A stretch of 41,966 bases of DNA, from contig CAIZNN010000027.1 in NCBI GenBank assembly GCA_903934285.1, forward strand, positions 1 to 41,966. The letters are read 5' to 3'. A model generated the notes under the pieces. The model was given only the letters and a program-made list of their open reading frames with translations. It was not told the DNA's origin and searched no databases. A program made the translations under genes and the position numbers. Shown in pieces: positions 1 to 8,046 of this stretch (the first letter of the stretch is position 1; every line of letters begins with the position of its first letter). Source of the DNA: Akkermansiaceae bacterium (GTDB taxonomy: Bacteria > Verrucomicrobiota > Verrucomicrobiia > Verrucomicrobiales > Akkermansiaceae).

Positions 1-2283
1 GCCGGTCCAACTGATCAAGGTATAACTGCCGGCGCTGAGGGTGCCGCTGAGCTTGTTGATGGTGATGCTGGTGGAATCGACCAGCGCCAAGTCGCCGGTC
101 ACCGCGATGAGGTCGTTGACGCCATCACCTAACGTGTCGGTGGCGCCCAGGTCGAACTTCAAGATACTGCCGCCGAGTGTCAGCTTGCCGGTCTGGGTCA
201 AGGTGGCTGCGGTACTGCCGGTGCCGGCGATGTGGAGTGAACCATTGCCGACGGCGAGGTTGCCCTTGATGTCTTCGGCGAACCCGCTCGTGCGCCCGGC
301 GCTGAGGTTCTGGGTGGAATCCAGGGTGAGGTCGGCGGTGAGGCCCGAGGTATCCAAGCGCGCGCCCTCGGCGAGCGTGATGGTGGTGGCGGCCACGGTG
401 GCGGCATCCGCCAAGGCCAGAGTCGCGCTGCTGGCAACCGTGATGGTGGGGCTGGCCAGGGTGGCGGATCCCGTCAGCGCCAAGGTGCCGCCGTTGATGG
501 TGGTTACCCCGGCGTAGTTGTTCGCGCCGCTGAGGGTCTGGGTGCCACTGCCGGTCTTGGTCAACGCGATATTGCCGCCGCCGCCACCGACGGTCTGGTC
601 GATAGTGCCGCTGAAGGTGGCGCTGCCATCGTTGTTGCCGAGGCTTAAATCGAGATTGCCGAACCACGTCTTTTCGATGGTGCCGGCGCCGCCGAGCGCG
701 TCGATCTTGACATTGCCGGTGCGCATATCGAACAGGGCGTCTGGCGCGATGTTGAGATCCATCAAGCCCGCGCCGGCAGCCCAGCCAGGACCATTATTGC
801 CCAAGATTCCCTGCTGAATATCGATGAGTCCGGCGAAGTCTTTGACGCCCACGCTTAAGATCAATCCGAGGTAGCCCGTGCCGGTCTTGGTGATCGTGCC
901 GCTGCCGGTGATGGCTCCGTAGCTGAAGCTGGTGCTGTCCGCCCCCGTGTTGGTGCCGGTGTGGAGTTGCAGGATGCCATCGGCTTCCACTTTGAGGTTG
1001 CTGCCCGGCAGGACCAGCCCCCCGGCGCCAGCGCCGGAAAGTCCTGATAGATCGATTTGCAGCGTGCCCGCGCTGACGGTGGGAGCGACGAGGTAATTCA
1101 CGGTCCCCACCCACGTCAGCGTGCCGGTGCCTTCCTTGACGAAACTGTCGGCGGCACCGCCGAGCAGGGAGCCGGCGAAAGCGGTATCGGAGTTGTCGCT
1201 GCCGGCTTTGAGCGTGCTGCCGATACCCAGCAGATCGACCACGGTGCCAGCCACCCCGCTGAGCGAACCGAGGGTGTAAGTGCCGGTGCCGGAGGCGATG
1301 GAGAGGGCCTGCATTTCCCAAATACTTTCCCCGCCCGTCCCGAAAACAGTGGCGGAGCTGAACATTCTGACATATCTGCCACTGGCCCCCGCATTGAGGC
1401 TGTAAGTTTCCCAAACATTGGCGGCTGAGGAGGAGAGGGTGCCGCTGGCATTCGTCCAGTTCGATGCATCGTCCGAGGTTTGGATGACAAAAGAGGTTGA
1501 GCGGGAGGCCTCCCAGTTGATCTTGAACTGCCCGATGCTTTGCGAGCTTCCCAGATCCGCATAGATCCAAGAACCGGGGCCGCCCGACCAGCGAGTTGCC
1601 AGATTGCCGTCAATGGCGTAAGCGGCCACATAGCCCGGACCGAAGACAGCCTGGGCCACGGCGCTTCCAGCCACCCACGCCAGTGCCGGGCCGGGACTAC
1701 CCAGGCTCAGTTTGGCGCCGGCGGTCGTAAGGTTGACGGCGGTGCCCGTGGGCAGCGCCGCGGCGCTGGAAACCTGGAGCGTCCCGGCGTTGATGGTGGT
1801 GGCGCCGCTGTAATTGTTGGCGGCGTCGAGGGTGAGCGTGCCGCTGCCAGTTTTCACCAGGCCCGCCGAACCGGAGATGGTGCTATCGATGGCGGCACTG
1901 ACGCCGGGGTCGGTCGTGATGGTGGGCGTGGCGCCGTTAAGCGTGAGGGTGTCGCCCTGGAGAAGGTAGCCGGTGGTGCTGAAGGTCAGGTCGTTGGCGG
2001 TCACCCCGCCGGCGGCCAGTGATACCGTGCCCGCCGTGTTGGCAAACACCGCGTCATTATCGGTGCCTGCATCGGGCCACACCACGTTGGACGTCCCACT
2101 CCACCAGTTGGCGCTAGTGTTGACATCCCAGGTGCCGGCACCGCCGTCGGGGTTGGGGGCGGTGGCCCCGTTGCCATCCCAGGTGAGGGACGTGGCGTGG
2201 GCGGCGGACAGCGACATGGCAAAGCTCACGGCGATTAGAAGCGAGCTGGAGCGGCGGAACGTGGAGTGCTGGCGGGGTTTCAT
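1..2283 (-). CDS. Secreted autotransporter-associated beta-strand repeat protein with discoidin-like domain (partial, C-terminus outside window)
   Basis: An uninterrupted minus-strand frame of 761 codons runs from ATG at 2283 to the left edge, so the C-terminus is missing. Residues 1-30 form a signal peptide: basic start, hydrophobic core, and an AHA site before TSLTWDG. The mature part is rich in Gly, Thr, Ser and Ala and carries passenger-type beta-strand repeats of the form KTGxGTLTL...NNYxGxTTIxxGTL at about residues 142-171, 382-412 and 570-605. Residues about 205-328 break this pattern and resemble an F5/8 type C (discoidin) domain, with YAIDGNLATRW near 222, a FVIQTSDD strand and GRYVRMFS near 302. 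Proteins of this type are abundant in Opitutaceae and are expected at the cell surface or outside the cell. The ligand cannot be read from the sequence. The 263 bases upstream hold no recognised gene and the start has no Shine-Dalgarno sequence. Confidence 0.85.
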   Translation of the reverse strand, partial: MKPRQHSTFRRSSSLLIAVSFAMSLSAAHATSLTWDGNGATAPNPDGGAGTWDVNTSANWWSGTSNVVWPDAGTDNDAVFANTAGTVSLAAGGVTANDLTFSTTGYLLQGDTLTLNGATPTITTDPGVSAAIDSTISGSAGLVKTGSGTLTLDAANNYSGATTINAGTLQVSSAAALPTGTAVNLTTAGAKLSLGSPGPALAWVAGSAVAQAVFGPGYVAAYAIDGNLATRWSGGPGSWIYADLGSSQSIGQFKINWEASRSTSFVIQTSDDASNWTNASGTLSSSAANVWETYSLNAGASGRYVRMFSSATVFGTGGESIWEMQALSIASGTGTYTLGSLSGVAGTVVDLLGIGSTLKAGSDNSDTAFAGSLLGGAADSFVKEGTGTLTWVGTVNYLVAPTVSAGTLQIDLSGLSGAGAGGLVLPGSNLKVEADGILQLHTGTNTGADSTSFSYGAITGSGTITKTGTGYLGLILSVGVKDFAGLIDIQQGILGNNGPGWAAGAGLMDLNIAPDALFDMRTGNVKIDALGGAGTIEKTWFGNLDLSLGNNDGSATFSGTIDQTVGGGGGNIALTKTGSGTQTLSGANNYAGVTTINGGTLALTGSATLASPTITVASSATLALADAATVAATTITLAEGARLDTSGLTADLTLDSTQNLSAGRTSGFAEDIKGNLAVGNGSLHIAGTGSTAATLTQTGKLTLGGSILKFDLGATDTLGDGVNDLIAVTGDLALVDSTSITINKLSGTLSAGSYTLISWTG

Positions 2284-2546
2284 ACGATTTTCGGTTTTTT
2301 AGTTAGGTCATGACAAACTCAAACGGCCATCGACTCCGCCGCAATACCCATGGAATTGGCAACAAGCGCGCGATGTAAACGGTAGAATAGAGAAAATTTC
2401 GAAACCCGCAAATACTCTGCTATAGAAAAACTGATACTTTGTTGCACTCATGCCACCTCGACGCCTGATATTGACTGCGGCACGGGCGGCATGGCAAGGG
2501 CTTGCCTGAATCATGGAAGATCCGCCCTGCCCGGATTCCGAGTGGG

Positions 2547-3524
2547 TCAGCTACAGACAGCCGCAGAGGTTGGCGGCGGCCGCGTGCGACGGCGGGATGC
2601 GGATTGGCCATTGCCTGTGGCCTCAGAGGTTGGCGTGGCCGGCGGAAAACCCATGCGGGAACGTTTGCGGAATGCGGTGGGGGTGAGGCCGATGATTTTT
2701 TGGAAGTGGCGGTTGAAATTCGCGAGGTTGTTGAATCCGAGTGCGAACGCAATGGAAGTGATCGGGGTATCGTCGCCGGCCAGATGCAAGCAGACTCTGG
2801 AGATCCGCATTCTGTTCAGATAGTGCTGGAAGACGCAGCCGGTGTGGCTCTTGAACCAACGGCTGAACGCCGAGGGGGTCATTTTCAGTTTGGCGGCGGC
2901 TTGGCGTTGGGTGATGGGTTGCGCCAGACTGCGCCCGATCCATGCCAGCAGTTCGTCGAGCCGCGGGTTGCTCCGCACGCCCTCCCCCGCCTCGTCGGCG
3001 TGCAACGAATGCGCGGCCAACTTCCCCAACGAGGCAAAAATCCCGAGCAGCGTCGCAAAGGATGTCAAGCTCGGCTCGCTGGCGGCGGCGAGCCGTTCGA
3101 TCCGGCAGCCCACGTCCGCCCCCCCCGGGCCGCTGAACACCAACCCCTGCTGGGCCTGCGCGCACAGCCCGCGCAATGCCTCAAGCTCGGGCAACTGCCA
3201 AAGCCCCCCCCACAGGCCGGGCTGGAAATGAATCACCGAACCCCGACTTGCCCCGACTTGCCCGGCGCTCGAAAAATACGTGTGCGGGACATTCGCCGGC
3301 AGCATCGCCAGATCGCCGGGACCGAAGCTCTCCACCGAGCTGCCGACGTGACGGGTGCCGCAACCGCTGCGGATAAAGACAATCTCCCAATCCGCGTGAA
3401 AATGCCACACAAACTCATGGCGCGGCTCGCAATAGCTGTGGGCGGCAAACGCCCGCCCTTGGGCGAGCGGATGCCCAAAGTGAAGCGGACGGCTCAGGCC
3501 AGTCTGGCGGCGTGGCGGGCTCAT
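2547..3524 (-). CDS. AraC-family transcriptional regulator with N-terminal cupin sensor
   Basis: 325 residues. The N-terminal part (about 20-110) looks like an AraC-type cupin sugar-sensing domain, with HSYCEPRHEFVWHFHADWE and a GDLAMLPANVPHTY strand. The C-terminal part (about 190-286) holds two helix-turn-helix motifs: QRQAAAKLKMTPSAFSRWFK, then ITSIAFALGFNNLANFNRHF followed by GLTPTAFRK. A basic, proline-rich tail of about 39 residues follows. The start chosen is ATG at 3524, which overlaps the TGA of the upstream lacI-type gene as ATGA. The longer frame back to 3653 only reads through the end of that gene. The overlap implies one transcript and coupled translation with the LacI-type regulator. 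The likely role is control of the adjacent symporter/oxidoreductase/glycosidase genes; this is inferred from position only. Confidence 0.88.
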   Translation of the reverse strand: MSPPRRQTGLSRPLHFGHPLAQGRAFAAHSYCEPRHEFVWHFHADWEIVFIRSGCGTRHVGSSVESFGPGDLAMLPANVPHTYFSSAGQVGASRGSVIHFQPGLWGGLWQLPELEALRGLCAQAQQGLVFSGPGGADVGCRIERLAAASEPSLTSFATLLGIFASLGKLAAHSLHADEAGEGVRSNPRLDELLAWIGRSLAQPITQRQAAAKLKMTPSAFSRWFKSHTGCVFQHYLNRMRISRVCLHLAGDDTPITSIAFALGFNNLANFNRHFQKIIGLTPTAFRKRSRMGFPPATPTSEATGNGQSASRRRTRPPPTSAAVCS

Positions 3525-4636
3525 TGTAGCGCAGCGGTTGGGACCGGTTGGGACAGGGTGCGGGTCGCTGGCGGCAGGGGGGGCTCCGGTGGCGGCTGGG
3601 TCCATCCCGGCACACTGCTGCCACGCGCCACCAACTCGGTCTGAATCAAACAATCATGACCGGTCTGCCCACCCAGCATGTTGACCATTTCCTCGGCGGC
3701 GGCCTTGCCGATCTCGTATTCGCCAATGCGCAAGGTCGACATCATCGGTTTGGCGATCTTGCAGATGTCGAGGTCATTGGAGCCCACCACCGCCAGATCG
3801 CCGGGCACCGCCAACCCGCGCGCAGTGGCGGCTTCAATCAACCGGAACGCCTCAAAACATTCGTAACACACCACCGCAGTCGGCCCGGGCGGCGCCAACA
3901 CCGCATCCATCGCCTCCGCCGCGCAATCGTAAAACGACGACGGATCGCCACTCCGGTATTGGTCCAGCGAGTGGGTGAACACCTGCAGCGGCAACCCCGC
4001 TTGCCGCATCGCTTGCTCATATCCCAGATACCGCTCGTGCGCGTCCCGGTTGCGCAGGTAGCGCGCATGGGTCAAATGCGCAATCCGCCGATGCCCCAAC
4101 TCCAGCAAGTGCCGCGTCGCCGCCGCACCCGCACCCACCAAATCCGACATCACATTGGGAATCCCGAATTTTGCCAGGGAATTATCGATCAACTGCAGCA
4201 CCGGAAACCCCGCTTGTTTCATCCGCCGGTAGCGCTCATGCTTGGCGGGACCCACATTGACGATCAGGCCTTCCACCTGCCGCCGCGCAAATTCTATCAA
4301 ATTGCGCTCCTCCCCTTCGTCCCGTTGGTAGGTCAGCAGCAGCGGGGTGAGCTCCGCCATCACCAGCACCTCCTGAATGCCGCGCAGCATCTGATCGCTC
4401 ATCCACCCGTGGTCCACCCGGTTGAGCACCCCAATCAAAAACGACCGCCCGCCGCGGAAACTCTGCGCCAAGATGTTCGGCTGAAAACCCAAATCCCCGG
4501 CCGCTCCCAGCACCTTCTGCCGCGTCGCTTCACTGTACCGCACCGATGACGCCCGACCGCTGAAAACCGCCGATACCAGTTGGTTCGAAACCCCCGCCCT
4601 GCTCGCCACATCCTTCAACGTTACGCGATTTTGCAC
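3521..4636 (-). CDS. LacI-family transcriptional regulator
   Basis: 371 residues from a GTG start at 4636. The N-terminal helix-turn-helix is classic: VTLKDVASRAGVSNQLVSAV, then a hinge with ATRQKVLGAAGDLGFQPN (residues about 5-60). Residues about 64-340 form a periplasmic-binding-protein-like effector domain, ending in the family pattern PGDLAVVGSNDLDICKIAKP with STLRIGEYEIGKAAAEEM. The VSN at the recognition helix and FSGRASSVRYS replace the usual VSxxTVSRVLN, as in many GntR/LacI variants from PVC bacteria. A proline-rich tail follows. The gene diverges from the symporter at 4732 across 95 bases and overlaps the AraC gene downstream by four bases. It probably represses or activates the divergent sugar-use operon and itself. 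The effector is unknown. Confidence 0.9.
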   Translation of the reverse strand: MQNRVTLKDVASRAGVSNQLVSAVFSGRASSVRYSEATRQKVLGAAGDLGFQPNILAQSFRGGRSFLIGVLNRVDHGWMSDQMLRGIQEVLVMAELTPLLLTYQRDEGEERNLIEFARRQVEGLIVNVGPAKHERYRRMKQAGFPVLQLIDNSLAKFGIPNVMSDLVGAGAAATRHLLELGHRRIAHLTHARYLRNRDAHERYLGYEQAMRQAGLPLQVFTHSLDQYRSGDPSSFYDCAAEAMDAVLAPPGPTAVVCYECFEAFRLIEAATARGLAVPGDLAVVGSNDLDICKIAKPMMSTLRIGEYEIGKAAAEEMVNMLGGQTGHDCLIQTELVARGSSVPGWTQPPPEPPLPPATRTLSQPVPTAALQ

Positions 4637-4673
4637 CTTTTTTCGGTTTTTGATTGCCCGCCGGCCGCGGCGA

Positions 4674-4693
4674 CCTATCCTGCCGCCGATAGG
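4674..4693. promoter_or_regulatory. Candidate operator: inverted repeat in the regulator/symporter divergent gap
   Basis: CCTATC (4674-4679) and GATAGG (4688-4693) form a perfect six-base inverted repeat around an eight-base GC-rich spacer. It lies midway between the GTG of the LacI-type gene (4636) and the ATG of the symporter (4732). LacI-family regulators bind palindromes of about this size, so this is a reasonable operator candidate. No convincing -35/-10 pair was found to anchor it. Confidence 0.35.
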
Positions 4694-4731
4694 ATGTCAT
4701 ATTAACCCGTGCTTAGCAAGAATAAATATCA

Positions 4732-6693
4732 ATGAACATGACCGTGCTGGATTGGTTGGTGGTGGTGGGAGTGTTGACGCTTTTCACCGCGATGGCGGTG
4801 CTGGCCAACCGCCTGACCAAGAGCGTGTCGGACTACTTGGTGGCGGGCCGCTGTGCCGGCCGATACATGCTGACGGTGGCGTCGGGGATGGAATGGATCG
4901 GTGCGATCAACATTGTGGCGATGGTGGAGGTTTACTACTTGGGCGGCTTCACCGCGATGTGGTGGGTGATGCTGTGCACGCCCTTCACGGTGTACATGTG
5001 CGTGTCGGGCTGGGGGGTTTACCGGTATCGGGAAACCCGCTCGATGACCATCGCGCAATTTCTCGAAACCCGCTACGGTCTGAAGGTGCGCTTGACCGCG
5101 GGCATCCTGTCGTGGACGGCGGGGATGTTTAATTTCGGGTTTTTCCCCCTCATCAGCGCCCGTTTGTTCATTTCGCTCATCGGTCTGCCGACGCATTTCC
5201 ATCTGCCCGGCCTGCCCGGGTGGGAGATTTCCACCTTTGTGGCGCTGGCCTCGACGATGGTGATCTTGCCGTTGGGTTTCATTGTCATGGGTGGGCACAC
5301 CACGGTGATGGTGTCCAACTTCATGCAGGGGTTGTTCACCAACGTAGCCGCGGTGATCATAGTGGCGACGTTGTTTTTCACGGTGTTTGACTGGCACGCC
5401 ATCTCCACGACCATGCTGGCGAATTGCAAGCCGGACGCCTCGTTGTTCAACCCGCTGCATGCCTCGGGCACCAAGGACTTCAATGCCTGGTATTTCATCA
5501 TCGCCATCGTGGGCACCTGGTATGGGGCGATGAGCAATGTGCCGTCCCAAGCGTTCCTCGGCTCGGGCAAAACCGCCCATGAACAACGCATGGGCTATCT
5601 GCTCGGCCAGATCAGTTGGCAGGGGTTGCTGGTATTCTTCATGATGATCGCGGTGTGCTCATTCAATTTGCTGCATAATCCGGAACACGCCGCCACGGCG
5701 GCCAAGGTCAGGGACGCGCTGGTCACCGTGCCGGAAGGCATGCAGGGCAAGGTCCAGGCGGTGGCCACCCTGCCCTACCTGTTGCCCGCCGGCCTGGTCG
5801 GCTTGTTCTGCGCCATTCTGCTGGCGGCCCTCATTTCCAGCCACAACGGGTTCATGCATGCCTGGGGCGGGGTGTTGCTGCAGGACATCATCCTGCCGCT
5901 GCGCAAGCAACCGTTAAGCACCAAACACCACATCTGGGCCTTGCGCGCCGCCATCATCTTCGTCGGCTTCATCGCCTTCCTGCTCAGCATCAGCTTCAAT
6001 CCCCAGCAGAGCATCCTCATGCTCTTCGCCGCGGTCAACAGCATCTGGCTCGGCCCCGCCGGCGCCGTCATGCTCGGCGGTCTGTACTGGAAAAAAGGCA
6101 CCACCCAGGCGGCCATGACCACGCTCATCGCGGGTTCGCTGGTCGGGATGGTCTTTTTCGTCCTGCAACAGGGCTGGCCAGTCTGGTATAACAAGGCGGA
6201 GTTTCCGATCAACGGCCAGTATTGCTTCCTCATCAACATCGCCTTCAGCGTCAGCATCTATGCCGGCCTGTCCCTGCTCACCTGCACGGAAGACTTCAAC
6301 ATGGAGAAGATGTTGCACCGCGGCCGCTATGCCATCACCGATGAAGCGCTGCCGGTGTTGCGGCCCACCCGCTGGTGGCAATCGATTTTCGGCATCACGC
6401 CGATGTTCAACCTGCGCGACCGCATCACCGCCTATATCATCGTCGGCTGGTTCCTGTTCTGGCTGGGCACCTTCATCGTCGGCATGATCTACGGGTTCTT
6501 CGCCAAGCCCAGCGACGCGGTCTGGGTCACCTTCTGGTATGTCTATCTATGCCTCAACTTCGCGGTGCTCGTCGGCACCACGGTGTGGCTGGGCATCGGC
6601 GGCATCAAGGATGTGCTCTCGCTGTTCTCCACCATGGGGGCGGCCGACCGCGACTTTTCCGACACCGGCGAATCCAAGCACAACTCACACTAA
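4732..6693 (+). CDS. Sodium:solute symporter (SSS family)
   Basis: 653 residues, mostly hydrophobic, with about 13-14 transmembrane segments. The first is LDWLVVVGVLTLFTAMAVLA, followed by the SSS-typical loop SVSDYLVAGRCAGRYMLTVASGMEWIGA. A conserved core LLPAGLVGLFCAILLAALIS(S)HNG lies near residue 350-375. These features match the sodium:solute symporter family, which couples sodium influx to uptake of sugars, carboxylates or other small solutes across the inner membrane. The protein is longer than the usual 500-550 residues because of C-terminal extra helices, as often seen in PVC and Bacteroidetes sugar loci. The first ATG was used; there is no Shine-Dalgarno sequence. It is the first gene of an operon with the Gfo/Idh and GH38-like genes (gaps of 24 and 48 bases), suggesting uptake of a glycoside or sugar acid. 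The substrate is not deducible. Confidence 0.9.
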   Translation: MNMTVLDWLVVVGVLTLFTAMAVLANRLTKSVSDYLVAGRCAGRYMLTVASGMEWIGAINIVAMVEVYYLGGFTAMWWVMLCTPFTVYMCVSGWGVYRYRETRSMTIAQFLETRYGLKVRLTAGILSWTAGMFNFGFFPLISARLFISLIGLPTHFHLPGLPGWEISTFVALASTMVILPLGFIVMGGHTTVMVSNFMQGLFTNVAAVIIVATLFFTVFDWHAISTTMLANCKPDASLFNPLHASGTKDFNAWYFIIAIVGTWYGAMSNVPSQAFLGSGKTAHEQRMGYLLGQISWQGLLVFFMMIAVCSFNLLHNPEHAATAAKVRDALVTVPEGMQGKVQAVATLPYLLPAGLVGLFCAILLAALISSHNGFMHAWGGVLLQDIILPLRKQPLSTKHHIWALRAAIIFVGFIAFLLSISFNPQQSILMLFAAVNSIWLGPAGAVMLGGLYWKKGTTQAAMTTLIAGSLVGMVFFVLQQGWPVWYNKAEFPINGQYCFLINIAFSVSIYAGLSLLTCTEDFNMEKMLHRGRYAITDEALPVLRPTRWWQSIFGITPMFNLRDRITAYIIVGWFLFWLGTFIVGMIYGFFAKPSDAVWVTFWYVYLCLNFAVLVGTTVWLGIGGIKDVLSLFSTMGAADRDFSDTGESKHNSH

Positions 6694-6717
6694 CCTGCAT
6701 CAGCCACCCACACTCCC

Positions 6718-7998
6718 ATGTCCCCTCCCCCCATTACCCTTGCAATCATCGGTGCCGGCAAGCGCGGCGAAGCCTACGCCGACTACGCCAAAAAGCACCC
6801 GGAGCAAATGCGGGTGGTGGCCGTGGCCGAGCCGCGGCAAGTGCTGCGGGAGCGCTTGGCGAAGGAATATGACATTGCGCCGGAACATTGCTACGACGGC
6901 TATGAGGCATTTGCACAGCAGCCCAAATTCTGCGACGCCGTGGCCATCTGCACCCAGGACCGCATGCACCTGGCCCCGGTGGAGGCCCTCGCCCCCAAGG
7001 GCTATGCCATCCTGTTGGAAAAACCACTCTCGCCCGACCTCGAGGAGTGCACACAAATCGTCGCCTGTGTCAAACAACACGGCAATCTGTTCGCCTGCTG
7101 CCATGTCCTGCTCTACACCGAGCTGACCAGCAAACTGCGCGACCTGGTGCGCGGCGGCGCCATCGGCGATATTGTCAGCATCCAACACCTCGAACCGGTC
7201 GCTTGGTGGCACCAAGCTCATTCCTTCGTCCGCGGCAATTGGAGCAACTCCGCGGAGTCCTCGTTCATGCTGCTGTCCAAGTCGTGCCATGATATGGACT
7301 GGCTGCGCCACATCGTCAACCGCCCGTGCCGCCAGGTGGCCAGCTTCGGCTCGCTGCGCCATTTCAAAGCCTCCGAACAACCGCCCGGCGCCGCCGCACG
7401 CTGCCTCGACTGCCCCCCGGCCATCGAACGCCAATGCCCGTACTCCGCCACCAGACTCTATCTGGACGGCTTCGGCCGCGATTGGATCATCGACTATCTC
7501 AACGATGTCATCACCTCCGGGGACTCGACCCGCGAGGGGGTCCGCCACGCCCTTGCCAACGGCCCCTACGGCCGCTGTGCCTACGCCTGCGACAACGACG
7601 TGGTGGACAACCAGACCGTCATGCTGGAATATGACGGGCCGGTGACGGCCAACTTCACCATGACCGCCTTCACCCCCACCATGCATCGCGCCAGCCGCAT
7701 CTTCGGCACGCGCGGCTACCTTGAAACGGACTTCATCCAGATCAAGGTGTTTGATTTCCTAACTGAAAAGGAGACCGTGCATGACACCGCCATCGATCCG
7801 GCCTCCGCCACCGCGGCCTCGGGCCATGGCGGCGGCGACTATCACATGATGCGGGCCTTTGTGCATGCAGTGGCCACCGGCGATGTGTCGGGCATCTATT
7901 CCGGGCCGGATGAGACGCTGGCCAGCCACCGCATCGTTTTTGCCGCCGAGCAGGCGCGCCGCGAAGGCCGCATCATCCAGCTGCCGCAAGGATGTTAG
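6718..7998 (+). CDS. Gfo/Idh/MocA-family NAD(P)-dependent oxidoreductase with cysteine-cluster insertion
   Basis: 426 residues. The N-terminal Rossmann fold carries GAGKRG at 12-17, the family EKP signature at 101-103, and a typical ICTQDRMH loop near 78-84. The C-terminal half has the substrate-binding beta-sheet domain, with HDMDW near 191 and a GHGGGDYHMM motif near 361. An unusual insertion has cysteines at 229, 232 and 240 (CLDC...C) and again at 287 and 291, which could bind zinc. Gfo/Idh enzymes oxidise or reduce sugar and inositol hydroxyls in the cytoplasm. In this operon the enzyme probably acts on the imported sugar, or on the product of the GH38-like enzyme downstream. A decayed relative lies at 38551-39165. 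The stop is TAG within a GTTAG pentamer. Confidence 0.9.
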   Translation: MSPPPITLAIIGAGKRGEAYADYAKKHPEQMRVVAVAEPRQVLRERLAKEYDIAPEHCYDGYEAFAQQPKFCDAVAICTQDRMHLAPVEALAPKGYAILLEKPLSPDLEECTQIVACVKQHGNLFACCHVLLYTELTSKLRDLVRGGAIGDIVSIQHLEPVAWWHQAHSFVRGNWSNSAESSFMLLSKSCHDMDWLRHIVNRPCRQVASFGSLRHFKASEQPPGAAARCLDCPPAIERQCPYSATRLYLDGFGRDWIIDYLNDVITSGDSTREGVRHALANGPYGRCAYACDNDVVDNQTVMLEYDGPVTANFTMTAFTPTMHRASRIFGTRGYLETDFIQIKVFDFLTEKETVHDTAIDPASATAASGHGGGDYHMMRAFVHAVATGDVSGIYSGPDETLASHRIVFAAEQARREGRIIQLPQGC

Positions 7999-8046
7999 CA
8001 AGACGCCTGCCGCCACCGCCCCCCCCCAAGCGCCCCTTGACGGCCC

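Noticed and set aside
2502-3644. Plus-strand open frame of 380 codons
   Set aside because: Antisense to the AraC gene, which has clear helix-turn-helix motifs.
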